From Lates calcarifer (lineage: Eukaryota; Chordata; Actinopteri; Centropomidae), in assembly GCF_001640805.2 (NCBI RefSeq), contig NC_066838.1, positions 9,970,066 to 10,034,065 of the forward strand: DNA of 64,000 bases. The letters are read 5' to 3'. The number at the start of each line of letters is the position of its first letter. Position 1 is the first letter of the stretch. Below the pieces are notes generated by a model. It made no database searches. It was not told the origin of the DNA and worked only from the letters and a program-made list of their open reading frames with translations. This document shows, in pieces, positions 35,027-49,300 of the stretch. The position numbers and the translations under genes are program-made.

Positions 35027-35143
35027 CATCCTACATCATGCATGTGGTCAACACAGTAAATACGTCTATACATTTGTGCTTGTGTATGTTATTTTTCATG
35101 TTTACATGTAAAGAGAATTATCCAAGACAGCAAAAATAATCTT
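35027..35143 (+). repeat. Local direct repeat, partial copy 3
   Basis: Immediately after copy 2, about 117 bp match the middle of the unit: GTCAACACAGTAA, then TTTGTGCTTGTGTATGT, then a diverged GTTTACATGTAAAGAGAATTA. It looks like a tandem partial duplication that has drifted further than the other copies. Confidence 0.7.
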
Positions 35144-36284
35144 CCACATCAGCGTCTTCCTCTGTATTAGCCAGATACAATGAGGGCTGGACTATTTAAC
35201 ATTAATGACAAAACCAGTTCTGACGCTGGCCATTGCTGTATTGTTCCTTTTAGGTGAGGCAACGTTGTTGCTCTGGGCTCTGGGGAGGTTTTCTTCCTCT
35301 TAAGCTTTTGTCTCTCGCACACACTCACACACACACACACACACACAGAGGGAAAGATGGTCAGAGAACCATGGTGAATAAGCCTTGATTACATCTGGTA
35401 GCCTAGATTGAACTCCTATCACTACCTGTACTCAGATTAAGTGACATGTCTGCGGCTACAATGGAAAAATCTTATACTGATAAACTTGATTTGCATGGTC
35501 TGATAGCCTTAGGTGTAGCAAATTAACTTAGGCAATAAATATATGTGGCATTAGATTCTTCAGTCAATATTCTATGCTGTGTATCTGCTCCTACAAATAA
35601 AACCATACATAACTCAAGCTAAATAAACACTGTCCTGATCTTGTTGTTACACTCCAACTTGCAAGCTCTTTCACATCCACTGACATTGAGTTATTGATCT
35701 TGGTTTTATGGCTGCTACGTGAGCATGTAATTACATTTATCCACTGAATGTTTCCCTAATAAGCAGTTCAGTTCATTTCCCAGATGGAACTTCACCTAAC
35801 ACGCCTTCCCTTGTCATACCTCTGATATGCCTGGGTACAAAGGGGCATTGCTTAATGAATTGCCTGTTTTGTTTTTCCTAACTATGGGTAGATTACCAGA
35901 AAGGTTTTAAATAAGACAAGAGATAGCCAGAGGGTATCTGTCTCATTTGCTGCTGTGTCATCCTGAGCTAACCACAATGATTGAGTCACTGTGACTAACA
36001 GAGCAGGAAGTTGCACCATGTCAAATTGCGTAGAGATCTAAACAGAGACTTCTGGCAACATATTCAGAGAGAGCAGTGAAAGGGGCGATAACTGTGGTGA
36101 GTCACCAAGCTACTTTTGAGGTTTTCTTAGTCTGTACTCTTTATACTTTAAACAGTTCCCACCATAAGCAACCATTAGGCAAGAGTAAAAAGAAAAAACT
36201 TCCTTTTAAGAGGTAGAACCAGACTCAGGGTGAGCGGCATGCTGGGCATGAAACTTACAAAAGTTTTTTTTCTTCTATTTTTTA

Positions 36285-36310
36285 TTTTATTTTTTATTTA
36301 TTTATTTGTT
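36285..36310 (-). terminator. Candidate kazn polyadenylation signals
   Basis: The run of TTTATT words on + gives overlapping AATAAA hexamers on -, about 1 kb after the kazn stop codon at 37312. The tract is also simple-sequence AT, so it may be coincidental. Confidence 0.4.
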
Positions 36311-37311
36311 TGATGGTTGATGATACTGGTAAGCCTGAATTGTATAATAAAACAAAAAAGGCTAAAAAGCTGGCTTGAGTTGTATTGTGGTGTTGCTGTG
36401 TTGTGTTATTCGTCTTTTCAAACATATCTTTTCTCTATTGAACCTCCTGCCAAAGATGGGGGCAACATGGCGGTCATCTTCAAGATGTCATCTTTAATTA
36501 ATTAAAAGCAACACTTTCATTTTCACATAATTGCTTTCTTACACCTTTTAGCCCATGGCTTCCATGGACATACAATGCTGCAGTCATCTTTTGTTAGCAC
36601 TGTTCAAATAATATTCCATGTTTACCACACAGTATAAAACATCAGAGGTGGGTGCTACATTTGTTTAGACACAACAGTGTTTATGTGCAAGATGAAAAGT
36701 GGCCTTCAAACATAATATACTTTAGAATTTAAAATTCAATTTAAAATTCAAAGTCTTTTTTTTGTCCATTGTCCTCAGCTACAATGACAAGGCATCACAA
36801 ACAGCAGAATTGAATAAAACAGAACAATTTACACTGATATTAAACACTTTTCATTCTTTCTTCAAGTACCCTGTATTATACAAACATTTTTTAAAAATCT
36901 TATTCCCTCAGTGAAACAAACTGTCTGCCAACAGCAACTAGTCAACAAAAACAGATTACCCAGTCACATCCTGGTTCACAAAGAACCATTTACACACAAA
37001 AACATAGAAAAATAATCATTTATCTTGAGTCCTTCATCTCTTGATTCTGGGTTTGGGGAAGAATCTAAATACCACCTGCCCACATTGAGTCTTATAAAGT
37101 TTTTCTTAAACCAGGAAACTTGTAAAAAAGAATCCTGTCCCTTTAAAAAAGTGCAATCTGTCCTCTAAGGGCTCCTCTGTACAAAAAACCAAAACAAAAC
37201 AAACAAAGAAAAATCCCATGTTCACTTCAGGTGTACATGGAAAAACAAATGTCCATGATGAAGATTTAGCTGTGATGAAGCTGATGTTTGTTGTGATGCA
37301 CTGTGACGACC

Positions 37312-40300
37312 TCACACGTTGGTGACCTCAATGCTGGTGTAACCTCGGATCGGACTTCCTTCGGATCTGGGTGGAGTCTGGTCTCGAACTTCCCGAGGCA
37401 GAGAGCCATAGCTGCTATGGCAACTCAAATCCCGCCCACTGCGGGCTTTGGGGCTGAACCCTGCTGGAGGCTGGAAAAGAAACACACATTCATTTTTGCC
37501 ACAAATACACCCAACCAAGGCCTTTTTTCCTGTTTAAATTTAAACAACTTTTTCCATTTATCAAGCTTGGAGTACTACCGCATTCACGATCTCAGCAATG
37601 TTTCCTCCAGCAATGAGTATTTGCAGGGTAACAGTGTCCAAGCCTGATTTTGATGCTAGTATCAAAACACAGGCTTAAGCTGAGAGAAACAAATCCTGAC
37701 GGTTTACAATCCAGTTGTTTTGTTTCCCCACCTTGACAGCCCTCCTTCTCAGCGAGCCTTCGTCATCAGTGTGTCGTCCGGCAGAGCTGGGTGGTCTGCC
37801 CAGGGAGTTCTGACGAAGCATAGTTGGTGGTGTTCCCAGGCCTAAACGCTCATAGTCCTGTTTGGAATCAGCCCTTCAGGAAGCACGGGAAGGATTGGGA
37901 TGTTGGATGGTGTGGAGAGTTGTAAATGGCATTTTAAAGACACTAGAATACGCCTACGCACAACATTTACAGACCAATACAGCATCTGTGGTCAGAGATC
38001 ACAGTGGTCAGGTCAAGTCATATTTAATCTGATCTATTTACACACAAAAAGAAGCTTCAGTAAGCAGGACTGAAGTGGAATCTGTCTTGGTGTGTATACA
38101 AGAAACATCTCTTCTCACCTGGCCGGGCCAATCAGGGTTTTCATCTCCTCAATGAGGTGCCGGCGAACCATGTGCTTGTTGCTGGGGATCCCCAGTGCTG
38201 TTGCCATGGCATCAGTGTTGAATGTGGGGTCAAGCACCATGACAGCTCCATGGACTCCGCTGTTTAGGAGACTTTCAGCAAACTCCTGAACAGGTGGATG
38301 GAAAGAAGGGCAGAGAGTGACCTCTTTCATTTATAACATCAGATTTAAAATTCTCTGATGTTAAACCTGCAGCTATTACTGGCTAAGGCAAAAGGCAGAT
38401 ATATCAACAGTCTCTCAAAAATGATGCCAAATTTGCTCTGCAATAAAGGACATGTTGACTGATTTGTGGATATCAGTATAAATTCAAACGCCATGAGGAT
38501 ATTAACAGGATGTCAGTCCACGCAGCCTTATCTCTACACACCCTGAATGTGGTAATGCCTCATAAAGGGAACATGTTTTGCAGCAGACAGCACTGACAAG
38601 GGATATTCATATTGCAGCATCACCACAGAGGCTGTAATCTGAAAGGCTTTGTAATCAACTAGCAGCTTACAAGTACAATAACAAAGGCTTTCTATCACTC
38701 TGTGGAGATGGGGAGTGCTGAGTAAACACGAGAGCCTCCATTACTCTCAGTGCCACATCATATTATCTTATTATCTTATTATACTCAATACATTTGCATC
38801 TCCTCATTATTAATATTTAATCAAAACATTTGCTTTTTGCAATAAACAGTAGAGCAACCTTTGCTTGAATATTAGTCAGCTTCAACTTTTTATGTCAAGA
38901 TGTGAGTTTAAAAAAGAAAACTTTTTTTCTTGCTTTCATAGAAGTTAGGACTGCTAGAGTTTAAGGTGCATTCTCCTTCTCTGTCCCCACCTTCAGGTCA
39001 ATATCTCTGATCCATTTGATGACCCGATGAGAGGTCCATACCAATGGATCCACGTTCTGGTGCTCACACTGTACTCGGCGAACCTGCAGTGCCTGGAAAC
39101 CAACAGTTTTTACTTAACTAAGGTTCTATTTTTTACCTGCTGCCTCAGCATACCTCAGTATATTCACTGCTGTCTTCTGTTTGTGATGAGGATTCACACT
39201 TACCTCCTTGTCAAAATTGAGTAAGTGCAGCAGTTCGATACCCAGCAGCAAGCTGACCTGGTGGAACTTCTTGGTGATGTTGAGGTGACGTTCAAGATCG
39301 CGACGCGTGAGGGAGTTCAGCATGCGCCCATCTATCAAGTGAGTGTGAAAGGCCTGCGAGTACTGAGGCAAGCCCACGTCACTTAACCAGGCCTTGGCCA
39401 CCCAGTGGTGGTCCATATCTGCAGCCTTGGACAGCCTGCAGACAGACAGGGTACCAGTTTCTTAATGGGTCACTTCTCCTAAACAAACCTCCCTAATTTC
39501 TTAATGAGCCATGCAGATAGTTTTTAGTCTAAACACACAAGATGAATCCTACTGACTTTGGTAATTTTCCTTGAACGCCACAATGAGGTTAATGTGTGGT
39601 TTTGAATGAAATGTGTTGACAACTCTTGGATGGATTGCAGTGAAATCTGGTTCAGATATTCATGTTCATTTCAGCATTAATTAGTGTTTGCTGTCCCTTA
39701 ACATTTCATCAGATCAAAATTTTGTTTTCTTTGGTACAAAGCAAACTTTCCCATCAGGGTCAGTTGCACTCTGTGTTTAGTAATTAGTAAATGTTGGCAT
39801 GCTAACACTGAGATAACTGAATAATGAACATGGTAAACATTATACCTGCTAAACAATAGCATTTTAGAATTGTCAGTGTGAGCACACTATATTGACAAGC
39901 TAACATTAGCATTTAGCTCAAAGAAATGTTATGTAGACTACTATATCTACTGAGCTGCTAGCATGGCTGTACACTCTTTCTGTTTTACGTGTCTCTACAA
40001 CAACTGCTGCCATCACAATATAATGAAGCTGAATGGAATTCAAAATTTAATTTTAATTATAGAGCTGAGATAAGAAACCAGAAAATCAATCAGCAGCTAC
40101 TTAATCTAATAATCATATGAGCAATTTTAAATTAGAACAGATACCAAATAATTCACTGATTCCATATGAGAATCCATGTTTTTTTTTTTTTTTTTTTTTT
40201 TTTTTTCAGTTTTACTGAATAGTCTACAGAACTCACTGTCAGCATTTTTCAAGTTTCTTTGGTATAAAGTAGTTCCAAAGAAAAATGTTCACTGTGGATT

Positions 40301-43300
40301 ATCCAGAGTAACAGGGTCACTGATCTGGAAAGGCATATTGCTGTTGAGTTTTTCAAATGTAATTTTTCGATGCTTTGAAGTTGTAGAACTGAATATTTCA
40401 AAACCTGGCCACATAATAACAAGGCCCTTACTGGTTTTTTTACCCCCTTACTTTACTTCGTTGGTGTCTTTTAATGCCGACCCTTAAAGAACACTCTCAA
40501 ACCATTGGACTATGTTGCAGGTGCCAAGCTTGGAGAATCTACTTTTTCTCACCATGCACCTGCAACCTGGAATAACATGCAGAACAATCTTACAGTTTAC
40601 CTCATTTTTTTTTCTTAGGGTATTTTTTAAAAATGTAATCTTATTTAACTTCCAGCTGTTCTTGTTTTAGTTAATTCATTTACTTTAAATTTTAATTGCC
40701 TTATTTACTCTCAAGGTTGTATTATTTAACAATTTGGCCTTTGGTCATTTTTTGTTGACATTTTAATGTAAGTTTGTTATATGTGTTTCTTAGAGCGGGT
40801 GTTCGATTTTATACTGGGTTTTGATGTAAAAGAGTTCAAATAAAGATTGAATGAATAAATGGACATAAAACCCAAACTAGCTGCATGCCTAAATAAGATT
40901 TATTTATTGATTTGGGTTGACCCTTAAGCCATTTAATATTGTTGCTCTAATAGGCAGAAAAACACTATGGACAGATTACCATCTTATTGCTGGGTCAACA
41001 AAGACAAACACATTCACATATGAAAAAGTTTTCAGATGGACTGACCTACATATCATTACTCTTTGTGTCTCTTTAAACTTTATGATGTATGAGATTTCTA
41101 AGATGATCGCGCTTCATTTTCTAAATGTTGTTACTATATATCACCAACAGATGGCCCTCTCACACTACCACATAATGCACAGTTTTTACAAGAATCCTCT
41201 TTGTCCCTTCCTCACCCTCTACCATTCTCAGCATCTCTGTAATCCTCGATGGCCAGGCGGAGTTTCCGGCGATGCATTAAACTGCTGACACCTAAACCCA
41301 GCTCCAGGTCTTCATCCGTTAGCCCCAGTAAGACCTGCAAAATGTCAAAGCAGCCCTGTTAGAGTTTAAAGCAACTAAAGCCACGCAGCCAGAGTGAAGT
41401 ATCCTATCAACCAATGCAAAAAAGTGGATTGAAATATGAAGTTGGTAATCTACACAATTGCAGTTTTTCACAATAATGTCTGTGAAATGCGAAGTGAGGT
41501 CCTCTGCATCGTATCAGCAGTTTCATCATACCTTGCCACTCTTGACGTTTTCTGAGCAGGTGCGGATGTACATGGGCATTGCCATGACAACCTCTAGCCA
41601 GGCCTGCACAGTGCCTGCCCTCCACTGAGACATGGGCGTAGTCCTGGCCAGCTCCACCTGCTGGAGGCGGTCCAGCTGGTCCTCTGACCCATCTGACAAG
41701 CTGAGGCGGGTGGGGCTGGATAGGCTATCTGAGTCTGGGTGGGTGGGTGGGTGGGCGAGGGAAGGGAAGGGGAGACATGTGGGTGATGTAGTTGAGGTTG
41801 TGAGTGAAGGCAGAGGTGGCAGTGGGTATAGTGAGTGATGAAAAAAGGAAAACGTTAATTCGAAGATACTGCAACAAATTAAAATCAGTTCAACATAAAA
41901 TCAGCCCAGTGGGGGGAAAGGAACTAGACGGTGAGTAATTTCTTCAAAACAAACATGCTTTTAACAACATCCTAAGCTTTTGGCTGCGTGACAACAAGCC
42001 AAGCGTTTGCCAGTGATGCTGTAAACAAAATTGCAGCTTTTATAAGCAAGCTTCTCACTTAAGAAGTCCATTAAATAGGCAGCTGTTTGAGCTGCTGAAC
42101 TAACATGACTCATCTGTCTAAATTAGCCTGCAGCAGTGGTTCAATGAAAACAAAAAACCTGCTATTAGGAAATTTCTCATATTTTAAAGTATTATGATCA
42201 CATGATTAAAATGTACTTTACTTTAATTTAGGATAAATTCTGCCTTGAAATTGTTATGTGTTCTTTAAATTCTCTGATTACAAATTTGGTGTTATATTGC
42301 TGTTTACATTTTTCCACAATATTTAAATGTCTGGGGGAATCAGGCCAAGAAAATGCTGGCCAACAAGACGTTCACTTTGGTTCACTAAGACATTTCTCTC
42401 TCTTACCAGCAGGTGGCAATCTAGCACCAGTTTGAGCCTCAACAGTGGGCACAGTATCATGTGTTGCTTTTAATACTGAACATATTATGATTGTACTGAT
42501 TGCTCTTGACATATGACTGTGTGGAGGTGTGGCTCCTCAGTGTGAGGTGTGAGGTACTGTTTGGTTTTGGGTTGTTATTTTCATTGAAAGAGAGAGAGAA
42601 TGCCCAAAGTATGATTAGTCCTGCCTGTGCAGAAAAACTTCATAACAAAATGACATAGAGTATTTTACCAGTATGTCACCTGTCACCTGTTTCTTCTAAT
42701 ACTCTCTGAAAACCTCTACACCAGAACAAATCTTGATGCAGACCTCAGGATATAGCGTTACTCTGTGGCTCACTCACTGACTATATAGACTTACAACTAT
42801 AAGGGCTCCTGGGAGGCTAATGAGCCTTTGCTAAAAGCATCCCTTTGAGAGCTCAGTGTTGTCCTTGTTGTTGGACACCTTTACTCTCCAAAACAGCCAT
42901 TTTTATTTGAACTCCTATTTCAGTGGGAAAACAAAGATGTGAGATTGAATGATGCTCTCCTTCTGAGCCATTCACTTTGAAATTTTGCCTACAGCATCCA
43001 ACCTTAAAACACAACAAAAAAATAAGGTTCTTTCTTTTTGTCCTGTCTCTTACCATGTCACCTTGTTTCCAGGCAAAGACAGTGAATGGAAACCCAATTA
43101 ATCTTACTGTACCACTGTGTTTGCTCAAAAAGAAATTCACTGCAGAATGATTGTGAATCTGAATAAACAGATTTTATTAAACTAGACTTTAGTAATTCAT
43201 CTCAAGCAGGATGCTTTTATGCCCCCTCTTAAGAGAAATGCATAAACTAAAATAAAAGGTACAATTCTGAGTGCCCCTCTGAGAGTAATTCATATCAAGA

Positions 43301-46300
43301 TGAATAAACCTGATCTTTGGCCAGACTTGCAGTCTTACATACACTCCAGATGCAAGGTCTTTTTTCCACTCTGGAGAGTGTCCTAGCAAAGATTCACATT
43401 GAGAACTGAAAAAATGACTGTCTGACATCCAGTTGAAGGCCAAACTGTGGGGCTGACCCTTTTATGCCCTTTTAAAACCTACCAAAAGCAGGGTGGGTCA
43501 GAAGAACACCAGCTTCAGCTATATGGTTGTATTAGTATGAAAGGTTTTGTGTTTTGTCTGAGGCAATGAGTGTAATGTATGTTTTGAAAACACTGTGTTT
43601 CTGGTCCTTTGTATGGACAGAAAAGCAGTATGTACACTTCACATACTGTAAGAAATAAGAATGTTTTGTCTAAACAAACAGTCCTTCAACATGCCCTTCA
43701 GTAGCCAGTCTAATGGTCCTTGTTCCTACAATACAGCAGCATTTCAGATGTGCAATAACACTTATGGGGAATGGGAATGGGAAATAGAGGAGTTCACAAT
43801 ACAATACAATTGTATGTATTTGACATTTTCCAGACTTTGCGATAAAAAATATTTACAATTGAATGAATCGAGAAGGACTTAAGTTCACCATTTAAGATGA
43901 AAGATTAAACCCAAGGTGGCTAGCCAAAGCTATCAGCCTTAGGTATATAGTGTAGTAGCTTACTAGCTACCTAGCTGGAAAGTAAAGTGCCTTTTACGAA
44001 TAGTCTGCCATTTTGGGAAATATTACTCCTGCGGAGTTAGAGGAGCAGATTGATACTGCTCTCTCTTCTCTTCGCTAAATATGAAGCTATATCCAGTCTG
44101 CCTCCAGTCTATGCTAAGCTACGCTAACCAGATGCTGGCTGTAGATTCGTATTTAGCTTACATACATGAAAACGGTATCAACTCTTGACCAAAAATAAAT
44201 AAGTGTACTTGCCAAAATGTAAAACTACTCTGTTCACTGCTAAATTCAAGTTGTTGAGATATTTGATGAATATAAAGTTAAGTCTACTTGAAGACTACAT
44301 TCAACCAATGTTAGTACTTCACAGAAAGTTCCAGGAAGATACTTCAGTTCAGCAGGATGTTGTTGGTGAAAAATTAATAAACAAGAAAAAGCACTTGCTG
44401 TTGCCCCCCGAAAAACATATTGTATACTGTAGGACTCAATTGATGGTTTGCATCAGAATTAGACTGAACTTGAAGAAGTGCTAAATTCCAAGGTCATTTT
44501 GTTATGTTGTTTGAGTTACAAGACATCTGCAAACACAGTTTGCAACCCAGCACAGCTTATTTTAAAGCAATTGGAACTTGTGTACCTTGGTCTTACTGAG
44601 TATGATTGATTACTTCTTGGGTCACTTCACTGTGTTGAGAGTCCAGAGGGGGTCAGACAAGAGGGGTCAGTGTTAGAGGTCGGGGATCAAATCAAAGCAG
44701 AACATTATTGACACAAAGTGCTGACACATATGAGTTGTGTTCCAACAATCTGACATGGCTTCCTTTCCCATCTCCTCTGTTTCACTTATTATTGATTTTA
44801 ATAGAACGTAAGAAGGAGAAATACTTTCCAGTTTGAGTTAGGGGGTGAAATCGGAAAGAGAGGAAAGGAGGCCATTTGGAAGCTTTTGGGATACAGTCCT
44901 CTCACAGATGGACTTGCAGGGCTGAGGGAAGCTAACGCATATGTTAAAAATGGCAGGCCCCTCCAGCATACAGGGACGAATCAGGATTAGAGCCATACCA
45001 CAACAAAATGATCACAAACACACACACAAACGTTAACACAGGGAAAGAGAGGACAGCCACATGGAAATTCAACGTTATTTATTTCATTTTAAAATAATCT
45101 TATTTTTCTCATTTAGTTCTTTTGAGCGTAATTTTGTTGCCATGCCTTTAAAAGTTCGCTACTAGCCACTTCTAAACATCTCAGGACCTCATAATAGAAG
45201 TCCTCCAGTGAGGCCTACATCTTTGACTTTAAATAAAACTCTTTAATAATAATATTAATTTCATTTCTGCAATGTTATCTCATCTACAAAAAGGAAAATA
45301 TTTGTGGAAAATAAAAAACAAAGAGACCGTGGCTCAAAACATAAAATGATACAATGTTTTTCATTTGATATGTTTTTCCCCCATCAGCAGGGAACCATAA
45401 AGGTTGGTTACATGAAAAAATAAAAAATAGCCTAGATTTCCTTACATTTTCACTGAATGTTTAATGAGATAAACTGGTTGAGCCTTTGTTCCTATACATA
45501 CAATTTAATACATGATGACTTATCTTTGAATTATCTCTGCAATTCACCTCTAAATCCAATATCTGAGCCCAAATGTAGGATGAGCTAAGGGTTAACTGAT
45601 AATCCCCTCACTGCTTATGCGGACGCTCCTTTGACAAGCATTGTGGTTAAAATACAGCTCCAATGTAATCTGTGACTCTACAGTGTTTCAGGTGAGACTG
45701 ACAAATACCCAGTGTTAGTTTAATATCGGGGAGAGAAAAGATTTCCTGGGGGGGCAGTGCAGACTCCGGCTCAATCCACTAAAAGGATGAAAATAATCCA
45801 ATGTCTGTAGTCATTCTTTTGCTTGAAGAAATGCTATTAACCTTTGGCACAAAGTTAATTGCTTTTTGCAGCAATGGCCTGAACTTTGCAACAAAGTTTT
45901 TTTTTGTTGAGTTCATTGGGTCATGGGAGAAGGTATGCATTTGCTTCAGTTAGATTAGTCCGCTTAAATCAGATTTTTAACCTTCAGAATTGGCACTCAT
46001 TATTGTAACAGTAGTTCAGTCAATGTCTGCTCCATGCTCCGGCCTCTAAATTGAAGCTCTGATTTTCTTGTAAAATGACCTAATTCGTGAGGTATGGAAA
46101 AGCCTTTATAATCAGTCTAATATCTACTATGCGTATATAATTGATGTTTATGCTATTACTTATTTTTAGATAATAGCTTTCTTTTTTTAAATTGACTTTT
46201 CCCAGAATAATTCTACTCCCAAAAGCCTCATTAAGTATTAATAAAAGCATAGCTACAAGCTGTAAAGTAAGACTGTAAGATCCCTACAAGAAGAAAGTGG

Positions 46301-49300
46301 CATAAAGCCTCATGAATAAGTGGAATAATTATTTCATCATTCAAAGTGTAGTGCTGGGTTTTCTTTGTGACTGTTGACTTTGTTAACCTTTACTATTTCA
46401 AATGTAATTTTGCATGAAGAGCCTTGTCGGTGCAGATTAAAACACTCTACCTTAAGTTTGGGATGTTAAGCTCTTGACTGTTAATGGGAGCACGTTTTGA
46501 ACAGCAGAGGGTCAAGTTTGCAAATCTAATCATTTCATTTAAAATGTAGGAAATCATGAATAAACATCATGAAATCAGTAACTGACCTCTCTTTTTTTTT
46601 TATTAAAAAAAAAAAAAAAAAAAAAAAGATCTTCTGGACAACATACCCAGAGAAAGACATTTGTGTTTTGTAGGGTTTTGTTAAACATGCATTTGGGGAC
46701 TGGGACTATGTGCATGCATGTCACACATGTACCTCGGTCATGTACCTTCTATCGTAACAGATAGAAAACACATTTTCTTACATTTCCTGTTTGGCGTCAT
46801 GGTGCTGTGGAACAAACTGTTCTGCATAGAAAGTTCATTCCTCACTTAGCAACATCTTTGAAGTCTCATTTGAGAAAACATCAAGGAGTGCACCTCTGCA
46901 CAGTTTTCTTGGCGGTTGAGGGACGTGCTGTACAACCGAATTGGAGGTGGATTTGAGGAGTCTGCATGTTGCCTACAGGAAACTGTTCTCATTATGGCAG
47001 TGTGGAAGGAGGGGGGATGGACCAAGCAGGACAATAAACAGGGAGGAGTTTGAGTTAAAAGGTAGTGAGAGGAGGGGGAGTACATGTCCAAAATAACGGC
47101 ATTCAGGACAAGGAGACATTTACACGCACAGTGTGCACATCAACTGTTGTTATTTACAAGTACAGCAGTCCTTCAAGTTTCCAGTTGAGTGAAAACAAAA
47201 AGTCAAAGTGTAAAGAACAATTAAAAGATCCAATAACACAGCCGTTTTGGAGGGCAGATACAATAGAACATATCCACATGGTCGCTGTGTTACACTGTTC
47301 ACTCTATTTACAGGACTGTACATACATACAGGTGCAATTTGCTCGTTAAGGTTTACACTTCAGCGAAGCAAGACGCGCCTCAGGCTTCTGACATGGCTTC
47401 TGACCATGGACGACACACACATGCATGCACTCTCGCGCGCATACACACATTAAGTATGCATACGTGTGAGACTGCACAGGCACACACATTATTATATCTG
47501 TACACGCTGACACCAAACACACACCCGTCCTCTCACACAGACACACAGACGCACAGACGCACACTCGCGCTTCAACACAATTCTGTCTTCTCATAATTGC
47601 CACAACGGCTCTCCAGGTGGATCGCTCGGACATGTGTGCTTTACCAGTCTGCATCTTCCTCTATGTAATAATCAGGTGTTGAAGTACCATCAAACAAACC
47701 CGGGTCGAGGGACTTGCGCTGCTTTCCCCGTGCAAAGACACGTGACAGAGAGCCAAGCCCCATCTTCTCTTTCTTCTTCTTACGCTTCGCCTCCTCCAGA
47801 TCTTCTAGGGACTGAGGGAAGTAAGAGCGAGAGAGAGAGCACAGGGAAGGAGAAGAAGATGAAGAGATGGACAAACTAACAGAGATGCAAGGGCAGAGAA
47901 GTCAGTGAAAGGGTGCAGAGTGGGCGATAAAGACCAGGAAAGATAAAGATCACAACACAAAGGGGGAAGTGATGCTTGACATGCTGCCAGGCATGCACTT
48001 ATTCAACAACCACGACTGGTTTTTCACATAAATTCAAGTCACAGCTGCTGAGTGAGTACACGACAGACTGTGCGGGGCAAACACAAATTCAGCCAGAACG
48101 ATGGTGGAGAGAAACGACCGCGGCCAGGCAGTAGGACAGTTGGCAGTTACCACAAAGGAGGTGATTAGTTGGGAAGGTGCAGTGGGTGGGCAGCTCTTAC
48201 ATTGCAGAGGGAGTGAGTCCGATGGCGCGGCGAGTTGATGTCGCTGGGTGTGGACGACCGGTCCCCCTCCACTGCTGAGGCGTCGGAGATGATGGAAGGC
48301 TGACGCGAGTGGCACGGGCTCACCCGCACAGCAGCCACTAAACGGGACGAGAGGGAAAAGAGAAAAGTCTTGTTTTCTTTAGGGTGTGTTTGGGCACCTC
48401 AAAGTAGTGAACAGGGAGAATCTGATTCTTCCCAGCAATGCCACAAACACCCTTAAATAAAAATAGATTTTTAAAAAGTCCCTAACCAAAAGCCTGAAAT
48501 AATTTGCAATCATCTGCAGTTGCTAGGCAACAGTGAAAACAGCTTCACAGAGGTTGAACGGATGTGTGTGTGTGTGTGTACCAGTGAGACTGATACATAC
48601 AGTTCAACCAATTGCATAGCAATTTGGGGGTTCGTGACTGTTCACACATTTTCTCTGTTTTTTGTTGTTTTTTTTTATCTTAGTCTGCTTCTTTCTCCAG
48701 GTGCCACCAATTAGTCAGCAACCTGTCTGAACCCATGGCTCTGGACGGACTCAGATGGACTTCAACTCTGGCAGCTGCAAGGCTAATTTGTGTAGCACTT
48801 GGGAGGTGCCAGTAGTCCAGTTTCTGCTCTTTAGAGTGACCAGGTTTAGTTTTATTTTTGTGAGAAGTTTAGGCGTAACCTCTCAGGGTGACTGCTGTGG
48901 TTAGATAACAATTCAAGCGATTATTGTGAAGGAGGAAATTAATCATAATAAAACCTTCAGTTATTTTATAATGATAACAATTTTTAATGATAATAATCTT
49001 GATAAGGCTTTTGTTATCTGTATATTATTTGACCTTTGTACATTGCTGACCTGTTGCACCTCACACTGTGTGTAGATATTTGCAGTTGCAAACACCACAG
49101 AGAGTTTAATAGTCACTGAATTTCACTCGAATTTTGAAAACATTTTATATCAGGGTGGGCGAAAGTTGCGACAGACGGTGTCGGTTCTCCTTTCTTTCAT
49201 CTGTGGTGGACCTCTGTACAAGTCAGTTAAATGGTGAACTCACAGTTTACATGTTGTGAGGGGCCTGGGAAGTAGGGGCCAAAAAATTAAATAATTGCAC

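Larger units (their letters stand above)
33130..36280. other. Intergenic region between kazn 3' end and tmem51 5' end
   Basis: I see no coding exons. It contains the second and third copies of the local repeat, a poly(T) run near 34482-34504, a short CA run near 35329-35347 and otherwise unremarkable AT-rich DNA. Confidence 0.45.

Noticed and set aside
40176..40487. 103-codon + strand frame starting with poly-Phe
   Set aside because: The Phe run is a poly(T) tract and the remainder has no domain; it lies beside a LINE 3' relic.
47339..47654. Cys/Val- and His/Thr-rich frames near 47.4-47.6 kb
   Set aside because: They derive from CA/GT-rich low-complexity DNA in the putative 3' UTR of short kazrin.
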